Shown: piece after piece, positions 34,605 to 53,190 of the stretch
Position numbering within the stretch: position 1 is the stretch's first letter
How the letters are laid out: each line of letters starts with the position of its first letter
Source of the DNA: Latrodectus hesperus
Taxonomy: Eukaryota; Arthropoda; Arachnida; Araneae; Theridiidae
Assembly (NCBI GenBank): GCA_037975125.1
Contig: JAJQOW010000024.1
Span: 1,078,501 to 1,142,500, forward strand
DNA length: 64,000 nt
Reading direction: 5' to 3'
Made by a program: the position numbers and the translations under genes
Notes under the pieces: model-generated
Told to the model about the DNA's origin: nothing
What the model saw: only the letters and a program-made list of their open reading frames with translations
The model's database searches: none

Positions 34605-37600
34605 TGTGATGTGGATGGAATTAGGCTAAACTAAATTCGTGAGTATATAAAATCAATTATGATTTGTATTGATACCTTCTTCGGTCTCATGGGTCTTGTT
34701 GAATCTAATGAAAAGTTAATCCTTCGTGCAGTATCCGCTTTTGTCATTGCTGTGGTTGTCGGCAGTGTACTCTTAATCCGTTAAGGACTAAGGACCATAG
34801 AGTCACAAGCGTTTTAAAAATTGCAAGTTACAAATTCTTTGCATGATCGGTTCGCGGCTTTACTTACCATCTAAGACGGGAATATTTTAGGTGATTTAGA
34901 ATTTGCTTTTAACAATAGATCCGGGTAAAAATGTGACCATAGAGCAACAAACAAAACCAATCCTTGGCAAAATTAGGTATCACAAGATAGACATCAAAAG
35001 TTCATTAACTTTTCAGGACTTCATTATTTAGAAAACATTAAACTAGCAACTAAAGAATTGAAGCTCTGTCTTTCAGTTCAAAAATTTTTAGGCTTCATTC
35101 CCATGTCTCGACTGGGGATTTCCGTAGTGTTTTGGAATTAATCTTAAATTGTGAGTGTAGCCACCGGTCACATTAGCCTTGTGTACAAAAGTTACAGCAA
35201 ATCTACAAATTAAATTAAACTAAAATAATAAAATGGCTAAATCTACACTCACTTTTACTTTAAATTTGTTTTAATACATGTTTTCAAGTTTAATGTTATC
35301 CAAATATAATTCATTCTTAAAGAAAATGAAGTACTTACTCGAATAGGAATTAAAAACGAAAAAAAACTATGCTTTCCAGAAAAGATGATGGATTTAAGCA
35401 AAAGAACCTTACTATTGGTACAAAATATTTTCTTCGCATTATTTTATAAGAAAAATAAGAGCATTGTAATTTTAATCAAAAAACTGATTTTGCTAGGGAT
35501 TTAATAAATACAGTTTTATTATTTTTCTAAGATAAAAATTAATTAACTTAGCGACTATAATACTTAAACATGTAAACATTTTACAAAAATATGAATACAG
35601 TATTCTTTTTACCGTTTTTTTAAATCGCGCATATAAAGCAGTTTTAAAAAAAATAATATATTTTTCATAACTGAAAAATATAGAATTTTAGGATGAAGAT
35701 ATTATAAGGCGTGAAATTCATTCGAATTCCCTTGGTGATAAAAAAAAATCAGCTTTGCCTTTTTTTAGAAAAACTGAGTAAACGAATAAGCTTTATTATG
35801 GAATGGCAATTTACATAAAAAAAAATCTTAGTAAAAACGTGAAAATAGGCAATCTGTCGCACTTAAGTGAAAATATTTGAAAAAAGACTGACGTTTCTGA
35901 AAACCTTATCTGAGACTGAATTTATAATTCCAATTAAAAGTGTTCTCATATTTACTTATAACATCCTGAATTTTACAATTAGTTAACAAGGGAAACTCAA
36001 CTTATTTAGAAGCAAGATCTAATTGACGTTAATTGCGTTTCACAAGTAAACTCTTGAGAATATTAATTCTCTGTATAACTGAAATTAATATTTACTCTCA
36101 AAATTTTATAAAAGTTTTCATGACAATTAATATTTTAAACATCTTGTATTTGTGATGAATATTAGTGGATATTAATGTCTATTAATATGGCTTCAAGCTA
36201 AATGTTATGTGATGATTAAATATTATAGATGATGTAATCAAAAATATCAGATAAATAAATTAATTTCCTAAGTATAAAAGGACAACATATATAAAGAAAA
36301 ATAGTACATTTTTTCTTAGATGTGCTCTTATTAATAAATAAATAAATAAATAATATCAAAGAAATTTGTTTTTGCCTATAATATAAACAAATGAACCGAT
36401 TAAAGTGTGTAATTTAAACTTGATTAAAAAAAATGAAAAGAAATCAAAGCTTAAAATGCACTTAATTTATCTTATCCCTGAGTTACTAACACAGTTACAT
36501 GGCATAGATTATGAGAAATATTACTTCAATATATAAGTGAAATTAACAAGATCTGCATGTTAGCAACATTAATATTACTACAAAATAATATCAATCAGAT
36601 TAATTCCGTATAACTATTAGAACAGAGAAATAAGTGATGAAGTAACAGAAAAATGATTAGATGCTTTGGAATTGCATCCATGTAGCTATTTTAATCTATA
36701 ATATTGTGATGAATTCACTTACCTTATTTTAATTTATCGTATTAAAAATTCAGTTGCTTATTACTGTCGACTGAAGGCACTTAACATAACCAATCGCTTT
36801 TTATTTAGAAATCAGGATCAAGAAATGAGGTTGACATTTTGAGCTGATGCTCTCAATCTAAATTTCAAATCAAAAACAGAGCACCAGAGGGACACATTAG
36901 ATTTTGTAGATATTTTAATGTGCTAACACAATGATGAACCTTGGTGAACTCAAGTATCGAACCCACCTCCTTCCAAAGATAAAAATTACGCATTCACAAA
37001 AGCAATACGACTCCAGCGGAACTCCAATACCTTTTCAGATTTGTTACATTTCGGCTAGCAGTTTTGACAATTTTAAAATTTTGAAATAATCCAGACCTTA
37101 TCATATTTTTGAACTCTTTCAATCGACGATATCAACACTTGAACCAGCCCTCATCATTTCCAAAATTCAATTTTATAATCAAAGCGAAATATCAGTCTCT
37201 AGAAACCAACACAGACTGTCACTATTTTGATGCCCGTCTGTGACAAAATCGATATCACTACCTTCTAATCACAAGAGTGATACCTGTTTCCTTTCAGACG
37301 AAGAAAATGTTATTTATGTGGCCAGAAGGTAGTGGGATAGAGATACCACAATTGAAGAATGTCGTTTTGATTTACGTTTAAAGTTTCATATATTATGTAT
37401 GTCACATTTTATGCTAAAGTGCGGCTGTTCTCTTTTCTCATATTTTTAATTCAAGTTATTGATGGCTTGTTTTTGCAACATATTACACAACTAATTATAT
37501 GTTCTTTTGAATAACCTCGCGAAATTTTCAAACGACCAGATCTGAAAAAGTAACAATAGCCCATCTTAAATATATTTTAATTGAATTAAAGCCGTAGCAG

Positions 37601-38007
37601 TAAAACTGAATTCAAGGTTTCATGTAAATCCCAAGTCTAAATTCAAGAATATCGATTGCCCAGTTTTCAGGATGTGATTGCTGATTAATCATTCCTCAAT
37701 AAAAGTTGTCCTAAGACTGTCAATTTTTAATTTGGTTATTTCATTTTATACGAATGTCGTGACATAAAAGATATTGTGTTACAAATTGCACACTATCAAT
37801 GTATTCAATATAATTTGCAAGTAACACATAATCAAAATGAAAATTTGGGATTTTGATAAATACAGAGCAACATATTTCACATTTCTTAGAAATATCGTTC
37901 AAAGTATATCATTTTGGACAACCTACTAGATTCACTGGTTTATCACTCAATTTTTCAAACTTCAAATTTTAGCAAACTATAGAAAATTCGAAAGTGAACT
38001 AGATTTT
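34605..38007. other. AT-rich stretch without identifiable genes
   Basis: No gene can be supported. A 41-codon plus-strand frame at about 34660-34790 encodes a hydrophobic stretch (AVSAFVIAVVVGSVLLIR) and then stops; it is too short to call. An (AATA)n run lies at 36331-36354. Near 36940-37020 is a minus-strand B-box-like GGTGGGTTCGATAC, probably an eroded SINE. An imperfect inverted pair, ACTACCTTCT with AGAAGGTAGT, lies at about 37258-37340. Confidence 0.5.
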
Positions 38008-38065
38008 AAAAAGGATTCCGAATCATTACGTACATCCATCCACACCTGAAGTCAAATCCATAAAA
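38008..38065 (-). repeat. short SINE fragment
   Basis: The block AAGGATTCCGAATCATTACG and the following CATCCATCC match the body of the SINE at 31261-31445 in the same orientation. The head and tail are missing or too changed to recognise. Confidence 0.4.
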
Positions 38066-38257
38066 GCTTAAAGAACAGAGAATAAATCATTCAACAACTA
38101 CATTCAAATGTGATCATATTACTAGAAATAATCAAGATATGAATGGAATTCTCATATACTATTATGTTCACATATTAAGTATAAACATTATATTTCCCCA
38201 AATTCCTAAATTTTTGTTTGTATGGGAAGCATTTCTTAATGCTTTAGTTGCAATCAC

Positions 38258-38901
38258 AGATGACTTACAGTTTCGACGCCGCAGGCGGACAGCCTACTCG
38301 CGAAGCGAAGTGTAAGGCTGTTGATGTCCGCTGCGTAGAATAAACCCATCACGGAGAGGCAACAAGCCCCCCCCGTCGGGCCTGGAAATGAGAGCTGATC
38401 CAGTAGCCGGTTTGAACAGACGGGTTATTGCTCTGACTGACCGATGATCTGGTCTGCCATCCAAAGTCTCTGGGCTCGATTCCGGAATAAACCAGACAAG
38501 CCTCTCCACCAACCCAACGTGTATGCATCACTCCCCGTTTATTGAAACTTTTAGTTGCACATCACAAAGCCCGAACGCGAAGTGAGGCCCACGCAGTGAG
38601 CGTCACCTTTACATGTGCAGGCTGGGTAGGGAGTGCCCTCATGGGGGACTTTGTGGGAAGGTGAGCCGTATTTACGCTAGTCTAGAGGGAAACCATGAAA
38701 ACCTCCAGAACTCACCCCGAGCTGACTTGCAACTCTACTGCGGTTACAGGAAGAGCTGCAGTACGCTCTATGACGCTAGTCTTGTTACAATGTAGGTTTG
38801 GTCGTCGGAATAAAAGTTCAAGTCGTCGACCTCTTCCTTTGTCTTAAATTGGGTTGGTGGACGCGGTTGAATTTACCTTGCTGTAAGATGACTTACAGTT
38901 T
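38258..38901 (+). mobile_element. GC-rich 612-bp retroposon with 16-bp target duplication
   Basis: Perfect 16-bp direct repeats AGATGACTTACAGTTT lie at 38258-38273 and 38886-38901. Between them is a 612-bp insert that is clearly GC-rich in strongly AT-rich surroundings. A duplication this long is typical of insertion by a LINE-type reverse transcriptase. The insert starts with an imperfect hairpin (38279-38336; arms around CGCAGGCGGAC and GTCCGCTGCG). It has a B-box-like GGGCTCGATTCC near 38470, so it may be a pol III-derived SINE. It has no long ORF; frames of 60-72 codons inside it overlap on both strands and look incidental. No poly(A) tail is visible at either end. I do not recognise the family. 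Confidence 0.65.
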
Positions 38902-38957
38902 GAATTAGCAGGACAAAACCATTAGAAAAAGACTTATTTTTGGTTGATTAGGTTTTA

Positions 38958-38990
38958 TGGCGCAAAGTCCAAAAAGGACAAGCTGCGCCA
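38958..38990. repeat. two-step hairpin (TGGCGCA/TGCGCCA)
   Basis: Seven-base arms TGGCGCA and TGCGCCA enclose a second perfect stem GTCC/GGAC with an AAAAA loop. It lies just beyond the 38.3-38.9 kb retroposon and is more GC-rich than its surroundings. It may be part of another dispersed repeat. Confidence 0.7.
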
Positions 38991-42981
<3,991 letters not shown>

Positions 42982-43261
42982 TGAAGCCTGGTGTTTTGGC
43001 GATAACGCTTCGTATTCCCAAGCAACAGGTTCGAATTTCGATCATCAGCAATTTCGACTCAACCTTTTGTCATTTCAGTGGTTCGATAAACTGAGTACCA
43101 AGCATGCTTGGGAATTAAGCACAGGGGTTTCCCGTTAGTCCGACCAACTAACCGGGACATATGCTTCGCACAACAGCGGCCTAGGTCAGGAAAACAGAAA
43201 CAGGGCATGATATGTCTTAGACCCCATATGGACTATCTTACCATAATTTTAGTTTAGTATC
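42982..43261 (+). repeat. SINE, second family, with tRNA-like head
   Basis: The insert begins with a tRNA-like region: an A-box-like GCCTGGTGTTTTGGCG followed by a B box AACAGGTTCGAATTTCG at about 43025-43040. A body with GAGTACCAAGCATGCTTGGG, GACCAACTAACCGGG and CAGCGGCCTAGGTCAGG follows, a layout I associate with a common spider SINE. An 8-bp TATATTAG occurs on both sides (42974-42981 and 43262-43269), but it is AT-only enough to be partly chance. The open frame at 42887-43138 is a by-product of this repeat. Confidence 0.6.
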
Positions 43262-43269
43262 TATATTAG

Positions 43270-44255
43270 AAATAACCAAGATCATTTATTTCTGTATACA
43301 GCTCTTTAAAATCATTTTTGACATCAATTCAGATTAATTATTCTCTTCTTCTATGTCTTAAATAGAAAGCTCTTCTATCCTATTATATGAAAATAACAAT
43401 TAGTTATTATATATTATTGTAGTGTTTATAATATTGTATGGTATACTTTGTGTACTTTTAAAATTTAAATCGAAAACTTATAATTTGATTGAATACTTAG
43501 GAATATAATGTATATTTATGTCAAAAAACTATAAATATTTGAATTTAAAGTATGTGTAAACTTTTTTTATGATTTAACTTTACAAAAGAAATGAAAATTA
43601 ATTAATATCTCTCTACTCGGTATAAATCTTAATAGTTAATCTTCCAATTATTCGATAGTATTCAATATATAGTTCATTCGGGCTCCCTTTAACCTTAAAA
43701 AACGAATTGATGTACTAAATGCAGTGAGCTTGTAAATGCCTAAGAATGTTATATTTTCATAAATATTCGGCTCTGCTGTTGATATGGGAATTTAGAAAAA
43801 ATGATGCCTACTCTATTAATAGCTTCATAGTTTGACAGTATCTTGAAATTATGCAGCTATAGCTTCGTTTAGTAGTTTTGCTAAGCAGAAATTGACATTT
43901 GGAAAAATAACGCTGAAATATAGCAAATTTTTCCTTTTGGGGGGAAAGAGGGTGTCTTTTAGAGGAATGAGGCTTTTTATTCATTCGGACGATTAATAAA
44001 AGTCAACTGAAAAAATATATTACAAAATTGTAATTCTCGCTGATCAGTTCTTCAACAAATACGCACTCTTGAAAGAGTTCAATTATGAAAAGTAATCAAG
44101 AATTGTAAGGAGAGAAACAGAATAAATACTCAAATTTTTCTTAGGCAGATATCTATAACAGATTGAAATGTACTAAGTAGTAATATTAAATAACAAATTT
44201 TGCAACTGTGTTAGATAAAAATTCTGGACACATTATTGGTGTAATAAAGTGGACT
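43270..44255. other. AT-rich stretch without identifiable genes
   Basis: No gene, RNA or repeat that I can name. A GGGGGGAAAG run near 43940 is the only local oddity. The last 100 bases probably belong to the untranslated 3' end of the adjacent mariner, but I could not find its terminal repeat. Confidence 0.55.
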
Positions 44256-45080
44256 TTACGCATCAAAGTAAGCATCATTACATGTTACAACCTTCTCCCA
44301 GTGACTGTAAGCTCGTGTATACTTCTGCGATAAAATGGTTTTTAGAAGCAAAAAAAGACTCCACTTCGGTTTTAATTTTTTTAGCATCACGAAACCTTCT
44401 CGTATATAGTTGTCCTGCGCAAGAAACAAGTGATAAACATGAGGGGAAATGCCTGAGAAACAGGGAGAATGAGGACGAACTTCCTATTCTAAGACAGTAA
44501 TAGCGTTCAGAGTCACATTTGCGGTATGCTATCTTGCGATGTCCTACAAGAACCGAACATTTTTCCTGTAAACCAATGATGCTTCTGAAGCAAACAATCT
44601 TGTATACGTTCTAGTTCTGGCATGTTGACAGATGCTTCAATAGTCCAGCAACATGGAAGAACACAGCAGCTCCTGGGAACAGAGTGAAGCATTTGCAGCC
44701 TCTGGAATCGGATATCTGTCGGTAACTAATTAGATATGAACGCATGTGGCTGATATACTAGATGCATTTTTCATCATACATCAGCAAATAATCCAGAAAT
44801 GGCATGTTTTTCTGACAGGAAAGAATTGAAGAAGATACGGATAAAATTTTAATATTATTTCATTCAGTAAGTTTGTGAGAAAGCCATTTGCTTAGTTTCT
44901 CCATTTTACGTAACTGAGCATGAATGGTTTCATCAAATACATGAAACTTAATTTCAAACTCCTGAGATGTTTTAGAAGTATCATCTTAGATAGCACTTTT
45001 CAAATCATCGCCTTTTACGATGGTTGGCTCATATGATCGTGGTTCATCTTCGAATGATTCATCACTGAAAAGGAATTTAC
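44256..45080 (-). pseudogene. mariner transposase pseudogene
   Basis: Minus-strand reading across frames starts at SDESFEDEPRSYEPTIVK, the family's DE(S)FED.PRSGRP motif after the helix-turn-helix. It continues through EFEIKFHVFDETIHAQLRKM and KLSKWLSHKLTE to MPFLDYLLMYDEKC, which holds the first catalytic aspartate. The second is in DIAR.HTANVTL. The third should be in a YSPDL motif but the sequence reads CFSGISPHVYHLF, so that aspartate is lost. The last residues HWEKVVTCNDAYFDA precede a TAA at 44256-44258 and match mariner C-termini well. At least four stops or shifts break it. The N-terminal domain before about 45080 is not recognisable, and I found no terminal repeats. Confidence 0.7.
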
Positions 45081-45659
45081 AATGTCACCGTTATGCTGTA
45101 AGTTTAATTATTAAAACATCTCAAAAAGCCATGCATATTTTTCAGCATGCCTAAGCAGAATTTGTGCTCAGTTCGAGCTCTGAAAACAAAATTGCTCTAA
45201 TAACGTGTTTGTTTACGGCCATTATTAAATTTCTTATCGGATATATAAACTAAATTGAAATCGATAAAACTTCCTTATGAGCAAGTCATATATTATCTAC
45301 CTGAAAATATCGAATATAACTTTGTGTAAACTTATACATAGCAGCGTTTGCATCTAGCTTTATTTACAAATGATAGAAATTTTCTGGATACCTAATATTA
45401 AAATGAGAATATTCTAAGCAAAACTTATGTGTTTTTCAACATTTATGAATTCTCCATCGAATATTCAGGTATTTTTCTCTTCAAAAGTATAGCCTTAACG
45501 TTTTACTTAACCCAACATTGTTGACAGCATAAGATCAAAAATCTATCAAAAGGCTTTTCTTTAAAACACACTGTCTTCTAAGATAACTTTTCATAGAGAT
45601 TGGAACCTATTCATCATCTATCATAAAGCAGAAAATCATTAAATCTTCTAAGCAACCCC

Positions 45660-45664
<5 letters not shown>
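45081..45664. other. AT-rich spacer
   Basis: About 580 bases with no gene visible; it may include the ruined 5' end of the mariner at 44256-45080. The TA tract begins at its right end. Confidence 0.55.

Positions 45665-45738
<74 letters not shown>
45665..45738. repeat. (TA)37 tract, left segment of the transposon-split microsatellite
   Basis: A perfect TA run that stops exactly at the left terminus of the Tigger element. Its last TA serves as the target duplication. Together with 48006-48073 and 49183-49350 it appears to be one original tract split by two insertions. Confidence 0.95.
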
Positions 45739-45742
<4 letters not shown>

Positions 45743-48002
45743 AAGAACCCGCTTAACGCTGTTTCGCTTAGCGCTGTTTCGGTTTAGCGCTCTTCTATTT
45801 CAACCCGGGGATTCCACGAAATCGCTCGCAGCATACGGGGATTCCCCGAAATATTATGCAGCGCAGGTTTCAAATACATATCCGAAAGAGTGTACTTGTG
45901 TTTCTTGTTTGGTAAGGTATTGTACAGATATATTTTTATTATTTGAAACATTTGTTGACATTATTGTAAGTAGGTATTAATTTACATATTTAATACTATA
46001 TTACAGTGTCAAATATTTTGATCTTTAGTTTTTACTATGGGTGATAATGAAAAAGAAAAGAAAGCAACCAGAAAAAGCACTTCACTCAAAACTAAAATGG
46101 AAGTGATTAGAAGATTAGATTCTGATGAACGTCAAACTCTAATTAGTGCTTCATTGAATTTGCCAACTTCAACAATAAGGAGCATCGTGAAGAATAAAGA
46201 AAAAATGCTGTCATCGGCAACTACAACTACGTCAAGCTCTGCAACTAGAATTACCCGTTCTAGAAATAATATCATAGAGGAAATGGAAAAACGACTGGCT
46301 ATATGAATTGACGACGAAATTGACCGCAATATGCCATTAAGCCAATGTATCGTAATGGAAAAAGCTAGAAGAATTTTTAATTACATTCAGGCTGAGACAA
46401 TTGACACAAGTGAAACTTTCGTTGCTAGTCGAGGATGGTTTAATAGATTTAAACATCGAAATAACTTTCACAACATAGAGATTACAGGAGAAGCAACAAG
46501 TGGTGATACAAAAGCGGCGGCTGAATTTCCAGCGATATTAAAAAAATAATTGAAGAAGGAAACTATCCTCCAGAATTGGTTTTCAATGTTGATGAAACAG
46601 GCTTGTTTTGCAAAAGAATGCCGAAACGAACATTTCTATCCCGTGAAGAGAAACGGGCACCAGGATTTAAAGCTGCAAAAGATCGCTTAACCCTTCTACT
46701 AGGTGTTAACGCAAGCGGAGATTTTAAATTAAAACCATTACTAATTTACCATTCCAAAAACCTAAGAGCGATGAAAGGCATATCTAAATAGACTTTACCT
46801 GTAATTTGGGAGTCTAATAAAAAATCATGGATAACTGCGAAAATTTTCCAGGATTGGTTCACTGAACATTTCTGCCCGTCTGTTAAACGTTATCGCGAAA
46901 TTAAAAAACTTGAACAAAAAGCACTTCTGTAAATTGATAATGCTCCAAGCCACCCAACAAATTTACCAGACTTAACAACATGCATTCCAGTCGAAGTGGT
47001 TTTCTTGTCGCCTAACACAACAGCCTTAATTCAACCAATGGACCAAGGCATTATATCAAATTTTAAGGCTTATTACTTGCGGCGAAAATTTAAGCAAATG
47101 TTTGAAAAAACAGACGGAGAAGAGAACCAGTAAATAAGAGAATTTTGGAAAAACTACAACATCGTGGATGCTGTAGAAAACATAGGCCTTTCTTGGAATG
47201 AGGTAACAGAAAGATCTTTGACAGGAGTATGGAAGAATATTTGGCCGGATTTAAGTAAGAGCGATGTCGTTGGACACTCTGTCGATGTGGATGAAATAGT
47301 GGAAGAGATAGTGAAATTAACGAAGCAAACCGGTTTTGAAGGGGTAAATGTGAAAGATGTCGAACAATAATTCAAGAAGCAGCGGCTAGTCTTTCTAATG
47401 ATGAGCTCAAGGAATTAACTGAACAAGAAGAAAACAAAAATGTTGACAGCAGTGATTCAGAAGAAGAGAAAAAAGAACTTTCGATGGCGTTTGTAAAAAG
47501 GAGTTTGTCTACCATAACTGAAATAATGGATCAATTCATTGAAAATGATCCGAATTTTGACAGGAGCTCAAAAGTAAGGCGTGGTGTTTGAGATGCTCTA
47601 TCCGTTTATGAAGAACTTTTAAGAGAACAACGCAAAAGAAAAAGGTAAACATCATTAGTTGCTTTTGTCACAAAAAGGCAGAACACTGAAAACGCAGAAG
47701 GCTAACTAAATATGACTGACTTAGAATTTTATTTGTTTTTTTAAGAATATTCGTTTTGTTATTTATATTTTGTTTTTATTTTTGCAAGAAATGATAATGT
47801 GGTATTAATTTGGGCTTTAAGAAATAAATGTTTGGTTTTATTTTTATTAAAAAAACATACTTTTTAAATTTAATACCTAACCAATTTCCTAGCCATCTTC
47901 CCTTAACCCCAATATTTACATGTAAAGATAGCCTCGTTTAGCGCTGTTTCGCATTACGCTCTACTATGATGGAACGTATCCCCCGCGTTAAGCGAGGTCT
48001 TA

Positions 48003-48005
<3 letters not shown>
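45739..48005 (+). mobile_element. Tigger (pogo superfamily) DNA transposon inserted in (TA)n
   Basis: Terminal inverted repeats are CAATAAGAACCCGCTTAACG at the left and, reversed, CAGTAAGACCTCGCTTAACG at the right (18 of 21 positions alike counting the next C). TA lies on both sides. A subterminal motif TTAGCGCTGTTTCG occurs twice at the left (one copy altered) and once at the right in the same orientation, so the ends also share a direct repeat of about 33 bp. The 2,267-bp length and the one broken Tigger transposase inside are normal for an old full-length copy. Confidence 0.88.
46037..47648 (+). pseudogene. Tigger/CENP-B-like transposase pseudogene
   Basis: The start ATG at 46037 opens a Psq-type helix-turn-helix (SLKTKMEVIRRLDSDERQTL), followed by the CENP-B-type DNA-binding domain (MEKARRIFNYI and SRGWFNRFKHRNNFHN). 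The DDE domain shows its first aspartate in VFNVDETGLF, the second in IDNAPSHP and the third in TALIQPMDQGIISNFKAYY. The C-terminal acidic and basic region ends in EELLREQRKRKR and a stop at 47646-47648. All three catalytic aspartates survive. The frame is broken by stops at 46304, 46789, 46930, 47131 and 47589 and by single-base shifts near 46540 (in an A run) and 47362. The defects are few and dispersed, so this copy is only moderately old. Confidence 0.88.

Positions 48006-48073
<68 letters not shown>
48006..48073. repeat. (TA)34 tract between Tigger and mariner
   Basis: A perfect run of TA joining the right end of the Tigger element directly to the left end of the mariner. The outermost TA on each side is the target duplication of the adjacent element. 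Confidence 0.95.
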
Positions 48074-48074
<1 letters not shown>

Positions 48075-49181
48075 GAGGGTTACTCTGAAATTTTTGAGAT
48101 ACGCACAAACAAGAATTTACAAAATAAAAATAACGGTTTAATTTTAAAGTACAAAGTATTTTAACACAGAAAAAGATTTTTTACTGACTTACTTCAACTT
48201 GTTTAGCGTGGAATAAATTTTAAACAGAAGAGAAAATGGAGTTGACGCGAGAACATTTTCGCGCTATGATTTTCTACGATTTCAAAGCAGGATTAAATCA
48301 AGAAGAATGCCTTCAACGGTTGTAATTAGCATTTGGTGATGAATCTCCAGCTTGTGCTACTGTATTCAGATGGTTTAGAGAATTTACAAGAGATCGCAAT
48401 TTTCTTCAGGATGAAGAACACACAGGAAGGCCGCCGTCGGCAGTCATCCCGGATAATGTGTCTGCCATACGAAAAATGTCAATGGATGATAATCGCTGTA
48501 CCTATCAAATGATACAGAAGGAACTTAACATTGGATCCGCAGCCATGCACAAAATCATTCATGAAGAATTACATATGAAAAAAGTAGTTAGCCGTTGGGT
48601 TCCCCATAATCTAACTGAGCATCATAAAGAGGAGCGTGTCAGAATCAGTAAAGAAACTCTTTAAATGCTGAATGATGGTAACCACCGCATCATTTTTAAA
48701 ATTGTAACAGATGATGAAACGTACATATCGTTTTTTGACGTTCCAACATATCAAGAAAGCAAAGCATGGGTCTTTGAAGATGATCCCACACCGACAATGG
48801 TGAAAAAAACAACGCGCACTGAAAAAAGTGATGTATGCCGTTTTCTTCAGAAGTACGGGATTGCTCAAAGCCATCAAGTTGGAAGGACAGAAGACAGTAA
48901 CAGCAAACTGGTATACCACTAAATGTCTTCCAGAAACTCTACAAGAACTGAATGTTAGGGGACTAATGCTTCACCATGACAATGCATCTTCACATACAAT
49001 CGGATTTTCATCTATTTTTTTCATCTATTCGAAGAAATGAAAAGCTTGAGGCATTTAATCTGTGGAAAATTCGTCTACAAACTGCATTGATGCTGGAGGA
49101 GACTGCTTTGAACACACCTAAAATTTTGTAAGTGTAACTTTAAAAACCTAGTTGTATCTCAAAAATTTCAGAGTGACCCTC

Positions 49182-49182
<1 letters not shown>
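48074..49182 (+). mobile_element. mariner DNA transposon inserted in (TA)n
   Basis: Left terminus CGAGGGTTACTCTGAAATTT (continuing TTGAGATAC) and right terminus reversed CGAGGGTCACTCTGAAATTT agree at 28 of 29 positions, so the ends are very well kept. TA lies outside both. The length of 1,109 bp is some 150-200 bp shorter than a complete mariner, in agreement with the deletion seen in the transposase. Confidence 0.92.
48236..49131 (+). pseudogene. mariner transposase pseudogene, internal deletion
   Basis: ATG at 48236 opens MELTREHFRAMIFYDFKAGL. After an in-frame TAA at 48323 the paired helix-turn-helix region continues with VFRWFREFTRDRNF and GRPPSAV. The linker and WVPHNLTEHHKEERVRIS follow, then a TAA at 48662. 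The first catalytic aspartate lies in IVTDDETYISF. A frameshift near 48820 moves reading to a frame with VKAIKLEGQKT-like sequence and LMLHHDNASSH, the second aspartate. About 49005-49025 the sequence jumps to the C-terminus ([20 protein letters not shown], stop 49129-49131). The block carrying the third aspartate (YSPDL region) is deleted. This copy is inactive, although its ends might still be mobilised by a related enzyme. Confidence 0.85.
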
Positions 49183-51989
<2,807 letters not shown>

Positions 51990-52378
51990 GTATTCCGCAT
52001 GGTTGCATGAAGTTTTGTAAGCAATTGCAACGTCTATGATTACGGGGGATATATGCACAGTAAGCATGACTTGGGGCTCATTGTACATCAATCAAAGAGC
52101 TTACTGCAATACCAACCCATAAACTTTCTTTGCGAAACTAGTATTTTCCCTTAAAACAAGTTTATCATTGCTTTTTATAAAGGTAACAATTTGTATTATG
52201 ACAAGAAAGGGTACATTAATTTGCTGTGTGACGTAACTAAATGTTCAAGAGATCTTCGATTAATACGTATCGTCTATGTGAAATTATATTTCAAAATACA
52301 GCCTCAAATTAAAAAATATATTTTTTGTGTGTGTGCATAATTTATTAAATTTCTCTATTTATATAAAAGCGTGATTCG

Positions 52379-52460
52379 TGGTTAGCATGACCGGATGGTT
52401 TAAGGCGTATTTTTAACCGTCCAGTGTTTTCGGGGGCGTGGGTTTGAGTCCCACCCCTTT
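52379..52460 (+). repeat. tRNA-Leu-like head of array unit 1
   Basis: A-box region TGACCGGATGGTTTAAGGCG matches tRNA-Leu over nearly its whole length. A long variable arm follows, then GGCGTGGGTTTGAGTCCCAC with a perfect 5-bp T stem (GTGGG/CCCAC). The acceptor stem does not pair, so this is a tRNA-derived promoter region and not a working tRNA gene. Confidence 0.7.
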
Positions 52461-52770
52461 CACTCGTTTCATCATTTTCCAACTCTATCAAACGGAGATA
52501 TAATAATAGTTCTCATAATTTTCGGACAATTACTTAATTTCTTTTTTAAAATTAGTTTATCATTTTCCCTTATTTTTTTATGATATGAAAAAGTACGCAA
52601 TATGACGTCAACGAACCTTATTTTTTAAAGATCATTCTAAAATACGTTTCGTATATATATATGAGACGATTTCAACAACGCAACTTTAACATTGAAAAAT
52701 ATAACTTACGTATTTTTGTGCATAATTTTTCAGCGTTTTCTTTTTTTTATACACGAAATCCAAGATTTGC

Positions 52771-52840
52771 TGGTTGCGTGACCAAATGGACTAAGACACC
52801 AGTCTCTTCGGATGCGTGGGTTTGAATCTCGTCTTAGTAA
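52771..52840 (+). repeat. tRNA-Leu-like head of array unit 2
   Basis: TGACCAAATGGACTAAGACA aligns with the A box of unit 1, 391 bases downstream. GCGTGGGTTTGAATCTCGTC aligns with its B box. The variable arm is shorter. It is more decayed than unit 1 but clearly the same head. Confidence 0.65.
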
Positions 52841-53112
52841 TCGTTTTGTCAGTTTTCCAAGGGTAGCAAACTATTGATATCAAATTTTCACGCAGTTCCA
52901 AAACTTGTTTTTTCTAAGACTTTTTATCATTACTCTTTATAAAGAATTTATTTTTGTTAAGATAGGGAAAAACTCATTTAATTTTTAAAAGATCATAGAG
53001 CAATATGTATTGTGCATATAGAATGAGTTCAATGATAAAGCTTTATAATTGAATACATAAATATCCATTTATTTTTCATTCAGTTTTATCTCTACTAAAA
53101 CCGGAAAACTTC

Positions 53113-53190
53113 ACTAACTGCATAGCTATATGCTCTTTATAGACTGTTACCGGTGTCTTAGGAGGAGTGAATCATTCAAATTCCCATCTG
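53113..53190 (+). repeat. eroded head of array unit 3
   Basis: A CATAGCTATATGCTC stretch sits where the A box should be, and CATTCAAATTCCCATC where the B box should be, at the expected spacing from unit 2. Recognition depends mainly on position and on the flanking unit sequence. Confidence 0.4.

Noticed and set aside
34660..34790. 41-residue hydrophobic peptide as a small membrane protein
   Set aside because: One short ORF with a single hydrophobic run is expected by chance in this length of DNA, and no context supports it.
52379..52460. Functional tRNA-Leu gene
   Set aside because: The T stem is perfect, but the acceptor halves are not complementary, and the same sequence heads repeated units.
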